64,000 nucleotides of DNA from Diadema setosum (taxonomy: Eukaryota > Echinodermata > Echinoidea > Diadematoida > Diadematidae), in contig CM067079.1 in assembly GCA_033980235.1 (NCBI GenBank), positions 25,562,658 through 25,626,657 on the forward strand, written 5' to 3'. The first letter of the stretch is position 1. Each line of letters begins with the position of its first letter. Below, one piece after another: positions 1-18,691 of the stretch. The notes below the pieces were generated by a model. It was not told the DNA's origin and did not search any database. It worked only from the letters and a program-made list of their open reading frames with translations. The position numbers and the translations under genes are program-made.

Positions 1-7075
<7,075 letters not shown>

Positions 7076-7310
7076 TTACTCATTATTACACCTCACAAAT
7101 GTCCGTGTCGAGGTACCAAACTTTATCCAGCAGCAAAGGTATTGTGGTTCAAAATCATACTTTGGCAGGATCAGCTCAGCCATATAAATGACAGATATGG
7201 CAACCTGACCTTTCTCTTTAACTCCTGTACTCAAGTGTTATCTCTCACTTACAGAACAAACATCAACCTCAATGAATTAGCAGCATACACCTTCCCTTTA
7301 GCAACATTAA

Positions 7311-7395
7311 CCCGTTGAGGACGAGTCCCGAGTATACTCGGGCAGGTGTCTATGGGAAATGCGTGTTGTAGCAAAATCAAACCGTCCTCAACGGG
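7311..7395. mobile_element. 85-bp palindromic TTAA MITE
   Basis: It is flanked by TTAA at 7307-7310 and 7396-7399. The ends CCCGTTGAGGAC and GTCCTCAACGGG form a 12-bp perfect inverted repeat. Inside is a perfect 16-bp palindrome, CCCGAGTATACTCGGG (7327-7342), followed by an asymmetric segment containing GGAAATGCGTGTTGTA. A diverged copy lies at 50390-50476. A TTAA target suggests mobilisation by a piggyBac- or Kolobok-type transposase (inference). Confidence 0.8.
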
Positions 7396-7954
7396 TTAAG
7401 AGATCCAGAGGTCATGACACCGCTAAGTTGAATCACACATTTTTGTTTAATTATTTTTTTTTGCATCTGTCACTTGGCGTCAATTATCTCCAGAGCACAT
7501 GCGTATGCAAGTGCTCTTGAGCTTTTGATAGCCATTAGTTTTCGTGCAGTGACCTGCATGTGTACACAATCAGATATATACACTGTATCTCACATGCATG
7601 TGGAACTGTGAGTCAAAAGTAGCACAGCATTTGGAACGACATTCACGCCTTCCACCTGTTGCCAATTTGGAGGCTAAATTTAGCCGCCATGCGTTGACAG
7701 AGGCATTATGCATACGTTCGGTCTGGTCGGCAAATTGGAATCAATTCAGAATATTCCTGCTGCAAATGCAGTGGGCAGTGCCACGGAATGTGGCAAATGA
7801 TCCCCCCTTCCTCCAATTACCCCCCCCCCCCTTCCCTCTACAAGACTTACTGGCGCTAGAAATGCCACAGCACAGAATAACATCAATGGCACCTTTTTCT
7901 CTCCCCCCCCCCCCCCACCATAGGTAGGCCTAAATGGCATTACCAACGTTTTAA

Positions 7955-8338
7955 AGGGATGGTACAGTATTGGTGGAGATGAGATTTGGGCTTTTAACTT
8001 TTTGCGAGATACCAAGAAAACACTTATGAAATAGTACAGAGCATACCATTTTATGAGGAATTCAAAGTTTATTTGACGAAAATCTGGTTTGGAATGACTG
8101 AAACATCCAAAAACAAAGTAAAACAAAGTGATCGTAATGAAAGGTGGGTCCCACCTTTTATTAGAATCGCTCTGTTTTGGATGTGTCAGCCATTTCAAAA
8201 CCAATATTCATGAAATAAACGTTGAATTCCTCATGGAATTACATGCTCTTTCATATTTCATTAGAGGTTTCTCATTATCTCACCAAAAAGAATGTTAGAA
8301 ACCTGAAATTAGATCTCAACCAAAACTATACGATCCCT
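7955..8338. mobile_element. Family A TTAA MITE, 384 bp
   Basis: It is bounded by TTAA at 7951-7954 and 8339-8342. Its ends are AGGGATGGTACAG and the complement of AGGGATCGTATAG. The arms continue as a long imperfect inverted repeat, so the element folds back on itself; sub-motifs such as TTTTCATCAAATAAAC and CAGCCATTTCAAAACC recur in all copies. A long open frame on the minus strand (7746-8204) simply crosses it. Confidence 0.8.
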
Positions 8339-9191
8339 TTAAACACTGGATGTTGTCAGTATGCACCTCATCATCTTGCCCTCCTAGCCCCTTACTCCTC
8401 TTACCCCATCACCCCCCCCCCCCCCCCACTATCAAAGGCAAGAAATTAAAGATGTAAATTGATACAGTATTGTCTGGATGGATGCAAAGTATTAGTGTTC
8501 CCACGGTTTGATGGTGGGATTAGAAGCAGACGGTGCTCTTCTTTCTGTAATTACTCGGCTGACATTTCTACTAAGTCCCTTCTGTAAGTCAGTATCTTAT
8601 TGGTTGCAGAGGACCCATCTGGAATGACGTCTATACCTGGCTGGTGACTCACGATTTCAAGGCAAGACATTTTACAAGCAGTCCAGAACAATTCAAGGCT
8701 ACACGAGGCTATCTACAATGTACATAGAGTCAAAAGTTGTATCTTGAAGACAGCAGGTTTCAATGGTTGTTTCTAGGTTGCGTCCATGCTCCATTCCACC
8801 CCCACCCCCCCCCCTCCCCCACATCATGGTTTTTTAACGCATTTAGTTTGACGCACAGTTGCGTTCATGAAAATTTTTTTTCTGTTATAAACATAAACAC
8901 ATATCGACATGCTAGCACGGAACACACAAAAAAAAAGGTGCATTTTGAATAATCTTCACTGAAATTTGATCAAGATGAAAACGTGATCAATTTATTGAAT
9001 TTGTGAGTCATTTTTTAATAAGTTATTAATTGATAACTAATTGTGTTGGGAGAGCTCTCTAATGAGATGGGCACATTGCAGTCATAACTGACAATGATGA
9101 AATACATATATTTTCACTGATCATATTAAAATAGGCTGCACCAGTCATACCTGATACACTGAATGCCATCACATGCTTGCTAAAGGAGTCA

Positions 9192-10212
9192 TCAATTCTC
9201 GCTATCGCCAATGACGTAAAAAGAACCCGGATGTGGCTTTTTCGTCAAGATTTAGTGCACTTGGTAGCAAGGGCACTTCCGGCGCGGAGCATAATTTGCA
9301 CAACGCTAGCGTGCGCGTACGTCTACCTTACCTATAGCGCCGCGCCGACCACGGTAGTACAGTAGGCGGCTGTACCGCCCGAGCCAGCGAGTGGCCAGGC
9401 CTGTCATTCGTACACTGTAGTCGAGTCCCCGCCGGCGGCCGGCCTTGCATTAGCGCTAGCATGCACCACTGCACGCTGTACGCAGCGCATAAGCTAAACA
9501 CATACCGGTACAGCGTACTGCTTGATCATGCCATCGATGTGCACATCACAGGATCAGTCATCTCTGCATACGCTGAAAATATGCTGGAAAATATTCACCC
9601 ACCTGGATATCGTCATGGAATGCCCATCTTTTCTTAATTTGTTCTCGGTCGAAATGTCGCGAACACAATCGGGAACGAACAGTGATCTCGTACTTACCCT
9701 GTCTCCGAAGCAACTTCTCCCAAGTAAGTACAGTACGTACAATGTACGTACGTAGGCACTAGGCCTACTACCTAGTGCATGCTATGCTATGCTACTACCA
9801 CTACTAGTAAGTCGCGCGTGCACGTACTGCGCTGTGGAGTCACCCGCAAACTTCACCCACGCGGCCACGTCACGTCTCGCATGCCAGTAAGGGTCCTATT
9901 TCTGCAGATTTTTTTCATTTATTGTCGTGCGAACAACACATGGCAGCTTCGCAGCAGCTACCAATAGTCGTATTAACAACAATTTCTTAAGAATGGAGAA
10001 ATTTCGAATCATATTAAAGCTGTAATTCAAGTCGAGAAAACAGGAAGTACACGTAGAATACGGTCGGTTGTGTGTGTAAATAGCATTAGTCACGTATCAC
10101 GCGCGTACGAACGGAAGTGATTTTGCTACCGGACTATCCCATAATGCACCGTAAATGACGCTTAAATCAACATCCGGGTACTTTTTACGTCATTGGCGAT
10201 AGCGAGAATTGA
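9192..10212. mobile_element. 1.0-kb CpG-rich TIR element carrying a THAP remnant
   Basis: Perfect-looking 43-bp inverted repeats with one mismatch bound this block. The left arm starts TCAATTCTCGCTATCGCCAA at 9192; the right arm ends with its complement at 10212. A second shared patch, GGTAGCAA followed by CACTTCCG, lies about 50-60 bp further in on each side, so the terminal repeat was probably longer. The interior (about 9280-9480 and 9780-9900) is far richer in CpG than the surrounding intron, with many GCGCGC and CGTACG motifs. The minus strand encodes a THAP-like zinc-finger fragment at 9603-9725. No clear target duplication was found. THAP domains occur in P-element and Kolobok transposases, so a decayed or internally deleted member of one of these groups is likely. 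Confidence 0.7.
9603..9725 (-). pseudogene. THAP-type zinc-finger fragment, possible exon
   Basis: The minus strand reads TWEKLLRRQGKYEITV, then RSRLCSRHFDREQIKK, then RWAFHDDIQ, in one open frame of 41 codons. The pattern W-E-x(3)-R-R followed about 20 residues later by C-S-x-H-F matches the second half of the THAP C2CH domain; compare EWEAAVRRK and ICSEHF in human THAP1. The frame ends at CAG|GTGGGTG, a plausible splice donor. Upstream it stays open only to a TAG near 9760, so the first two cysteines must be on another exon or lost; I did not find them. It lies inside a TIR element, which points to a DNA-binding domain of a transposase rather than a host gene. The domain assignment is fairly secure; expression and integrity are unknown. 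Confidence 0.55.
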
Positions 10213-11994
10213 ATAACTTTGAGGTAGTGACATTTACAGTCCAATTCCAACACTTCGTATAAAACTGAAGTAGCCACTGAACATGTGCACAGGTGAAAAT
10301 GGGTGCAAATACCCTTATATAAAGTGATAGTGAACCATCAGGTAAAAAGTCAGACTAGATTTTATATCTAGCCCCATTCTCAGTGTGACATAATGTGTTT
10401 TACAATCATACTGTTTGAACTTGGCGTTCACACTGCATTGCAATATTGCAAAGTAATCTGCCAGATTTTTTGTTCTCTTCTGCCACTGGTTTTGAGAATC
10501 TACTTTACTTCACACAACTGTACTGTAACAATAGTATGGTCAGATAGTTGCTCATTTTGAATGTGCATAGAGAGACAGGATTGAAAGTCGCATGACATAT
10601 CTCGCAAGTTTTCTGCTTTTAGTGTTCTTATAGCAGAATATTGTACAAATTGCATGCAAAGTTAGAAAAATTGTTTACCCGTTAGCAATTGTTTTCTGGC
10701 AATGTTTCATGTTGCACTCAAGTACGGGTGCCTGGCAACCTCCACCAAAATGCAACATTTTGATATCACAATTTTTCACTGGTAGTGTGAATAGGCCTTC
10801 GTGGACAGAAATATCAAGTTCAAGTATGTGCAGTCTGCAATGTTAATCTCTGCAGCAGTTTTATCTGCTTTGTCTGATAATACTGTTCAGCCACATCATA
10901 CATGTACTCCCCTGGACAAGTTACTGAGAAACAATACAATGTCTGCTGTGATGAGACTAGCTGAATGTAATTCATTTGTCTAGATGTTGTTACTGTCCCT
11001 TGATAGAACTTAGCAGAAAGGTTAAAATCTAAAAGAACAAAGTGTCTCTATCAGACGCCAAGAAAATGTGTCCTCCGGGTAGTTTGGTGTAAGTGGGTAC
11101 ATTTACTAATCCATGCCTGATCCCACTCTTTTCTCATCTTTAGTCTTGGTGGCATTTTCATGAGCTAAGCTGCTTCCATTTTAATTAAGAAAGCTGTTGT
11201 TCTCTTAAAAGGGTTAGTCTAAGAGAGAGGATATTAAGCTGAGTAATATATTGACAAATCATTCTATTTTATTTTGGGAGTGACTTTTCTTTCTATGGGC
11301 AGATTTAATCCTGAGGTACAGGTGTTCTGAAGAGAAAATTATAGATATGATTCTGTGTGGTCGGAGTAATTGACCACTGTGACTAATTCTTGTGCAGTGA
11401 CCACTATTAATGTGCTGTAAGAAAGCCCCTCCCTCTTTTCCTTCTTTCTTACCCCTTTCCAAAATGTCCTCCTCTCTCTTTCCCATGCCCATTACATCTC
11501 ACCCTTTAAATGCCATATCATTTATGTATTACTTTTGTTGATTGTATCACTACATTTGTTTTTGTTTTGTTTTGTTTTTTTACATCATACAGACTTGCTG
11601 AAAAGCAGCAAGATGGCTGAGTGCAAGCATTTTAACCCATGTATAAATAAATAAAACAAAACAAACTTTGCTTCTCCATCCTGTGTCCCATCTCCTTCTC
11701 TCCTATTCCTTGACCTCTTCCCTTGGTGTCGTCATGGAGATACCTCCATGGTGTCGCCTTGTTTATCCCCTGCCCCTCTCTTCCCCCTTCTTCCTCTACC
11801 TCCGAAGCCTTCTTCTTCCCTTCCCTTCCCTTAGCCCTCCCTTCCTTCACCGCTCTCTCCTTCATCTTCCCCTGTTCTTCCCCCTCATCTCCCACTCCAT
11901 CTCCCTTGATTCCTTCCGATCTTCCTTCCCCTAGCAACTCTCCTCCATCTCCACTTCCTCTTTCCTCCTCTTTCTTACCTTTATTGACCCTTAA

Positions 11995-12357
11995 AGGCAT
12001 AATTTACTATTTTGCAGATGAAACAAAAACCCAGCACGAGTGCTTTAAAATAGTTCTAGAGTGTGATTTAGGGATAGAAACAACCACTGTAAAAAATTTG
12101 AATCTGTATCATCATTGTTAAGTATTGTTAAACACACAAAATGTGAATAATGATGATAATAAAAATGCTTCTAGACTAAACCGTCTACAGTTATGGTTTA
12201 TTAAGCAAAATACTGATATCTCCTTATATTATATGTTTCATTGCAAAAATTTTATATGGTAGGATATTTTGTGGTACAACAGACCTACACATATACATCA
12301 AATGTGATATCTTGATTTTTTTTTTTTAATCACTGCTCCCAAAGGTAAAGTGGACCT
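11995..12357 (+). mobile_element. Family C TTAA MITE, copy 1
   Basis: It begins after TTAA (11991-11994) with AGGCATAATTTACTATTTTG and ends GGTAAAGTGGACCT, followed by a decayed TAAC. The ends form an imperfect inverted repeat. Internal landmarks shared with other copies are AACAACCACTGTAAAAA, ACCGTCTACAGTTA, CAACAGACCTACACATA and CACTGCTCCCAAAGG. It is about 14 bp longer than the 349-bp copies at 24173 and 63132. Confidence 0.8.
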
Positions 12358-12967
12358 AACTTTCATCTTCAATTTCAATTCCTCTCTCCCAATCACTTTC
12401 CCTTGTTCATCTCTGCTTTCATTTCATTTCCCTTTCTCCTAGAATCCTTCCCATTTGTCTTTCCCTACCACATCTCCCTTCTGTTCTTCTTCTCCTTTCT
12501 TCCCTTCATCTCCCCTTCATCCACATACCACCACCTCTACCACCTCCCCTTCCTTTTTTCTTCCCCTTCTTCCCCTCATCTCCTCTTCTCCCACATACCA
12601 CCACTTCTACCACATCCTCTTCCTATTTCCTTCCCCTCCTTCCCTTCATCAGCACACCTCTGACATACCACCTGTTCCTACCACATCCCCTTCCTCTTCT
12701 CCCTTCTTTCCTTCATCTACCCTTCTTCTACTATCTCCCCTCCCATATCTCCTTCATCTTTTCTCTCCTTCTTTCCCTTATCTACCATCCCCCTGCTACC
12801 TCCTCTACCACCTCCCTTCTATTCTCTTTCAATTCCCCTTCTTCCCTTCATCTACCCTTATCCTTTCCCCTCCCTTCCCTTATCCTCTCCCCTTCACCTT
12901 CCCTCATTCTTCCCTTCTACTCTCACTCCATCTCCCCTTCTCTTTGATTCCTTCCAATCTTCCTTAA

Positions 12968-13327
12968 AGGCCTAATTTACCATTTGCAGATGAAACAAAA
13001 TCCCAGCATCAGTGCTTTAAAATAGATTTAAAATGTGAGTTAGGGATAGAAACAACAACTGTAAAAATTTGAATCAGCAAAATCAATGTTAAGTATTGTT
13101 AAATATACAAAATGTGAACAATAGTTATAATAAAAATGTTTCCTGACTAAACCGTCTACAGTTACGTTTTATTGAGAAAAATACTGATATCTTCTTATAT
13201 TTTAGGCTTTATTGCAAATATCTTATATGGTAGGATGTTTTGTGGGACAACAGACCTACACATATGCATGAAATGTGATATCTTGAACATTTTTTTTAAA
13301 TCATGCTCCCAAAGGTAAACAGGACCT
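12968..13327 (+). mobile_element. Family C TTAA MITE, copy 2
   Basis: It lies between TTAA at 12964-12967 and 13328-13331 and is about 360 bp. It has the same landmarks as copy 1, including ACCGTCTACAGTTACG and ACAACAGACCTACACATA. Its right-hand TTAA is shared with the inverted copy that follows. Confidence 0.85.
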
Positions 13328-13331
13328 TTAA

Positions 13332-13696
13332 AGATCCTTTTTACCTTTGGAAATAGTGACTTAAAAAATGTTTAAGGTATCACAATAGATGATTATGTGT
13401 AGGTCTGTTATATCGCAAAATATCCTACCCATATGAAATTTTTGCACTAAAGCCTATTAAAATATAGGAAGATATCAGTATTTTTTTCTCATTAAACCAT
13501 AACTGTAGATGATTTAGTCTGGCAACATTTTTATTATAACTATCGTTCATATTTTGTCTGTTTAACAATACTTAACATAGATTATACAAATTCAAATTTT
13601 TACAGTGGTTGTTTCTATTCCAAATTCATATTTTGGAACTATTTTAAAGCACTAATGTTTGGTTTTTGTTTCATCTACAAATGGTAAATTATGCCT
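13332..13696 (-). mobile_element. Family C TTAA MITE, inverted copy 3
   Basis: This is the same family in opposite orientation. It lies between TTAA at 13328-13331 (shared with copy 2) and 13697-13700. It reads TTTACCTTTGG at the left and CAAATGGTAAATTATGCCT at the right. Together copies 2 and 3 form a 730-bp head-to-head inverted pair. Divergence between them means they are not a fresh duplication. Confidence 0.85.
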
Positions 13697-14771
13697 TTAA
13701 TACATTATCCCTACACCTTTTCTTCAACTACCCCTCCCCATTCAACCCCCTTCTCTTTCCCCCTGCCCTTCTTCTCCCCCTCACTGCCCCCCCCCCCCCC
13801 CCCTTGGCAAATTGTGGCACTTTATCCCTACAATACCCTATTCAAAACTGAACAATCATATCTGAGCATCACAGGGACATATCTCTTCAATAGATCTCTA
13901 CGCAGGTGAATGATCAATCCTACATAATGATCAGCAATATAACCGCATGCCTGCAAACTGGTGATTGTTCTTCTCTTCAGGTGGGGATGGGGGCGGGGAG
14001 GTGGTAGTTGACGTCACTACAATGATTCAGATGAGTGACATCTGGAAGCGAGACTACTGTTTGGCAACATTATGATTGACAGCTCTCTCATCAACAGACA
14101 ATGAATGAGACAGGTCATCCAAATGATTCAATGGACCATAGATTATCATTCTTCCCTGAAGTTATAGTCTTCCATAGTTGTTGCAACTGTGAAGATATCA
14201 AAACTCCTACTTCTATTTCTGTAAAATGAGGAACGTTCATATGCATTGCAATTTTATCAATTTCATGAGAGCCAAGATTTGCAAAATCAGAGGGCACACG
14301 AAAGTTTTTGTCTACACCATATGCATTGAATACCAGAGGTAATTCGTAAAAATTTCAAGTTGTGAAAAAGGTCGCAGGCTCCAATTCGCAAAAATGTCAT
14401 GCCACAAAAATATCTTGCTTTACAAGTAGTCATTTCACGTGGGCTACAAATTGACCACGCTGGAATGACATTTCGCATTCTGTTCAGTGTTGCTTCTTTG
14501 GTTGCTGGAGACACAGCCATTGTTTGCCAGGCACTCCCACACCCATCTGATAGAGGTTCACAGTGTCAGACATCTATTGGTGAGCAAGATATTGGTAGAA
14601 GATGACTACTAATGTATTTGATCAGCTCTCTCCAGTTGACTGGGAGTCTTTCATTTGACCAAACTCTGGCGCGTCTACACCGAGATGCTCCTTGAGGCTG
14701 CACGCGAGTGTTCGCTATAAAGCCAGAACTACTGCAGTTCTGTCCCCTGCAAAAATATGAGTGGGGGAATA

Positions 14772-15187
14772 CAGTTGAACCTCTATTATCCGGCCTCCCT
14801 TTATCCGGATCTCTCTATTATCCGGACGCAATCTCGCCGTGATTTTTTTATCTTTTTTAATCATTACGGGAGGAAAGGGGGATTCCCAACGGATACATTT
14901 CTTAATAATTATTTAGGTAAATCATCCCAAGAATTTATAAAAGAAAATGATTTCATTCTTGCAAACACGAACCTCTATTTTGGGGTCTGTTACTGAGTGT
15001 AACAATGAAAAGGTTGCAGTATAAACATTACTACATGTGGTACTACAATGGGCTACATCAGTACATGTACATGTGTATGTATATGTAGACTCTACATGTA
15101 TAAAGCATTGAGTCTCCCGTATCCGGCCAAATCCCTTATCCGGACGAGCCCCGGTCCCGACTTGTCCGGATACGAGAGGTTCAACTG
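14772..15187. mobile_element. Pogo/Tigger-like MITE, 416 bp
   Basis: It is flanked by TA at 14770-14771 and 15188-15189. The ends CAGTTGAACCTCTATTATCC and the complement of CAGTTGAACCTCTCGTATCC are classic pogo-type termini. Each end carries three closely spaced TATCCGG/TCCGGA blocks, the usual subterminal repeats of Tigger relatives. The interior lacks a transposase frame, so the element is non-autonomous. Confidence 0.85.
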
Positions 15188-15189
15188 TA

Positions 15190-15449
15190 GTCCCATGCTG
15201 CAGCAAGAAGTCTTCACATGCAAACTGAACATCAATACCAGACCTATCCTTCCATAATCCCATAAAATAGAATTGCCCTCTGTGTCTGACAATTGGCACA
15301 AATACCACAGCTTCATAGCAAGGCTGTGCTCTTCTCACATTGCATGTGTCACATTGGAAGTTGACAGGAAGTTCTGGTGTAAATGTCTGTGTTTTGTGCG
15401 TGCCGTAGAAAGCTCCCAGAAATAACTGTTGATTTTTGGACCAAATCAT
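15190..15449 (-). CDS. Unrecognised open frame of about 87 codons, truncated by the pogo-like MITE
   Basis: From an ATG at 15449 the minus strand stays open until it enters the MITE at 15187. The protein includes FQCDTCNVRRAQPCYEAV and HRGQFYFMGLWKDRSGI; it has a CxxC pair and a composition more protein-like than neighbouring frames. I do not recognise it. It could be a scrap of an older mobile-element gene or chance. No splice sites or related exons were identified. Confidence 0.18.
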
Positions 15450-16357
15450 TTAACTTCCCAGGGTGAATGCCCAAATAAATCCAGCTAAAAAACAAAACAA
15501 AGGAAGACAAAATAAAAAAATAATTTTCCTGGCATTGGCCTTGTCCTCTGTGTATGATATATTGTGAGAATTTCACAGCCTTGAGACAAGACTACCTCCC
15601 CCAGTCTGATCCATTTCAAGTGGATAGGAAATCCCTTCATGAATGTGCAAAGCTCCTAAAAATAACAGTTGATTTTAGGCTAAAATTGATATCATCCCCC
15701 TGTCTTCCCTCCTCCCCCCCCCCCCCCCATCCCATCCTATTCAGCCAGCCAGGTAAATATGTTTCTTCCTTCAGAACAACGCTTGAAAATCCCTTTTTGG
15801 GGATATTTTTTGCTAAAAATCAACAAGGGGCAGTAATACAATATAGTCAAGGAGGCTATTTGGGGGGTTTCAGTACGAAGCTCCATGTTGTAGTTATTCC
15901 TAAGCTGATTTCCTTGAAACCGTGCAGCCATAACTTCTTATTATCTGTTCAACAAGGTTCAGTTAGTATTTTCTTTAGAAAAAAAAATGTTTTGCCTTTG
16001 TTATAACAATGCTAATATGCTTCTACGGATTGTCGATGCTTCACATAGTGAACTTGTGCTGCAAACAACTAAATGACTACGCAAATCTAATGGAACTTGG
16101 AAAAATACATCGTATGTCAACGCTACTAGCCATTCTCAACAAAGAGTAGCTAATTGGCTGCCTACGACGTTTTCCCTTTCACATCAACTCATCAATAAGA
16201 CAGAGACCTTGAATGTGGGGAGCAAAGTCTAAACTTTCCAAGACCGCACCAATTTCTCCTGTGAGAGTTTTCATTCCTTTTCTTCTTCTTTTTTCATGGG
16301 GGGGGGGGGGGGGAAGAATAATGAATCCCCAAAACAAAATTTGCTTTCCATCCACAA

Positions 16358-16386
16358 GATTACCTCCTTCTCGTCAGGAGGTAATC
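16358..16386. repeat. Short perfect hairpin
   Basis: GATTACCTCC and GGAGGTAATC are perfect complements around a 9-nt loop (TTCTCGTCA). The stem extends one more pair outward. No flanking duplication or further symmetry was seen, so its nature is open. Confidence 0.6.
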
Positions 16387-17664
16387 TCGGGCGAAAACAC
16401 ATGTCTCTGACAAAAGCAGGAAATTAGAAGACAGGAAGCACCGTTTCTGATCTAATCGCGATAACCTGCTCCGCAAACTTACGAAGGGCGCATCCCCACC
16501 AACCCTGCCTCTCTCGAATGCTGGGTGGAGGGAAGCCAAAACGACAAAAGACTGATCAGGAATTTGCAGGCATAACGATGATGCAAAATAACCGACAATA
16601 TTATGGTAGGGAAATTATACTCTGAAGTCAGTCACAGACTTCAATACTAAATTTGTATGAGTACATGTACATATGAAATAAGATAGGTAGATATAATAAG
16701 GGTAGAGATATATGGGTATATAGATAGAATACTTAATTTGAATACAGTACTTCATGATTCCCTTTTTACTTGACATACATTTTTTCATGATACAAGATAA
16801 AAGTATGCATACAGACCCTTCCGTGATACATGTACATTGTATAACTGACCTACATTGTATAATCATTGTTTGCTTTTCTTCATGACCCGGTACATTTTGT
16901 ATGTAGTTGCCAATCACAAACTCTCCTTTTTATGTTTATGCCAGCTTCTGATATTGAAGTATAATTGTGTTCCAGACAGGGTTTAACCCATCGGCTACAT
17001 TGCTCCATCAAGCTAGCTCTATACAGTCTGTGGGAATTTTGGAATCTTATAGAGTTAATACATTGGATGGCTTTTAAGTGACTTATGTCTCTGCAGCAAA
17101 CACATTCTCCTTTTCATGTGATATCACAATACAACTTTCGACAAGCATGTAATAGAAAATTACTGCAATCATTTGTTTTGTGGCTTCATCATCATGTAAT
17201 TCTTTTAATGTTTACACAAAAATGACATCCACTGAACAAGTGCCCACAATGACAGCTTATGTAGAAATACAAGAACACACAAATTGGCCTGCAGCTTCAT
17301 GATGATAAACATTACACTGAAATCTGACTACTTTTCCATCTTTAGCAAAATCTTATTCCAAACTTATGAGGCACTTCACTGTCCACGACATCTTATATGA
17401 CCCCAAAGTCAGGGTGCCACTGGTGGAAAAGTAAATTGATGAAAAAAAAAAGTGTTTGAATGCACACCAAGTACAACTTTGTTAAGATGTTCAAATCATC
17501 ACTCATTTTGCTGCAAGTGGAAGAAGCAAATATTGCCCTACTTGCATGTTGGAGGATGGTCATATACACAAGAGTCATACATTTGTATCTGTTTATACCT
17601 CCCCTAATACCATTTGGTTGCAGCAGTGGCTCCTACCATCATACTGCTACTTATGATACCCAAC

Positions 17665-17698
17665 CCCAAGGTAGACCCCAAGGTAGACCCCAAGGTAA
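17665..17698. repeat. 12-bp tandem repeat, about three copies
   Basis: CCCCAAGGTAGA is repeated at 17665, 17677 and 17689, the last copy ending in a base change. It is a minor intronic expansion. Confidence 0.8.
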
Positions 17699-18646
17699 TC
17701 CTGGCTGGGCACACCTCCACCAACTCATTTAACCTTGATACAGAAAGAACTTGACAGGATTCCCTGCCAGCTCTTCCGGAGGAGAATATCGCAAAGAAAT
17801 TCTCAAGATACCACATGAGAAAAGTACATTCACATCCCAATTGTCTTGGCACTGCCCCCCCCCCCCCCCCCCCACCGTAGGCAAACCATAGTAGTACAAT
17901 GTAATGAATGTCACACTCCTTTCCTCTCTACAGGTGCATGATGAGAAAGATGCTTTGAAGTACATTGTGTTTTTGGGTCACACTGTCATTTCAGTGGCAC
18001 ATGAGGAGATGGCATCTCCTGTGCAGGAGCACTCCAGACTAAAAGCTATTTTTGAGCTAATTCAGTGACTAGAAAAAAACAACAACTTCAAACCCAGTAC
18101 GATAAAACACCCATCAAAAAGCCCTATGCTGTTATTGTGCATGCAATACCTTCCCCTCCAAAATGAACGATGTAATATTTATATTTCTTTTACAGGTACA
18201 TTACTGTCCTTACATCTCACTGCTATTACTGATAATCTTTGAAAGCATAGTGAAGCATCTTTCATGACACTGATGATTTGACATTTAAATTTTGCATACA
18301 AACCTTACTCAGGTAATGACTACCCCAATCATAATCCTGAAAAATATCCCTTGAACGAAGACTAACTGCAGACCACGCCCTCTTGAAAATCTCCGAGCTG
18401 CCATCTCATGGGGTGAACAATCAACTGGAATCACAGTGTCATAATTAATGGGTATGATATGATGACATTACATGAATGGCATTTGGGTCCACGACGCCTC
18501 ATTCGCATTCCCTTGTGTCGCTCGTAATGACACTGATACTATGTGAACGTGTGCACAATTATGGTATGAATCACTATAGGATCCCCCAAAGAAAATTAAC
18601 CTATTGACTCATGGGTGACTGATAGAAAAAAAAAATGGATTATTAC

Positions 18647-18691
18647 CTTTTTGAGCACGTTGATTTCTAGCTTGATTTCTTCTTCCTCTTC
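18647..18691 (-). CDS. TNIK/MINK1/MAP4K4: GCK-IV Ste20 kinase exon: C-helix
   Basis: This 45-bp micro-exon encodes EEEEEIKLEINVLKK. It aligns with DEEEEIKQEINMLKK (TNIK 61-75) and DEEEEIKLEINMLKK (MAP4K4). The Glu in LEIN is the C-helix residue that salt-bridges the catalytic lysine (TNIK E69). The acceptor is CTCTACAG, the donor GTAATA, and both borders are phase 0. It is too short for ORF callers, but the family match and exact fit between its neighbours make it secure. The first residue is Glu instead of the usual Asp. Confidence 0.95.

Larger units (their letters stand above)
11690..13805. repeat. Polypyrimidine belt interrupted by family C insertions
   Basis: On the plus strand 11690-11990, 12361-12963 and 13720-13805 are almost purely C and T (CTTCCC, CCTTCATC and CCACATACCACC blocks, loosely tandem). 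The intervening stretches are three family C elements. Removing them leaves one tract of roughly 1 kb. Since the kinase gene is on the other strand, its transcript is a long polypurine run here. Low-complexity open frames rich in Ser, Pro, Phe and Leu (for example 12455-12967) are artefacts of composition. Such tracts can adopt triplex (H-DNA) structure. Confidence 0.8.

Noticed and set aside
10219..10232. let-7-like seed TGAGGTAGTGAC
   Set aside because: Only the first nine bases match let-7 and no foldback precursor is evident around it.
12403..12967. Overlapping plus-strand open frames up to 170 codons, rich in Ser, Pro, Phe and Leu
   Set aside because: They lie in a pure C/T tract where stop codons cannot occur on that strand; the composition explains them fully.
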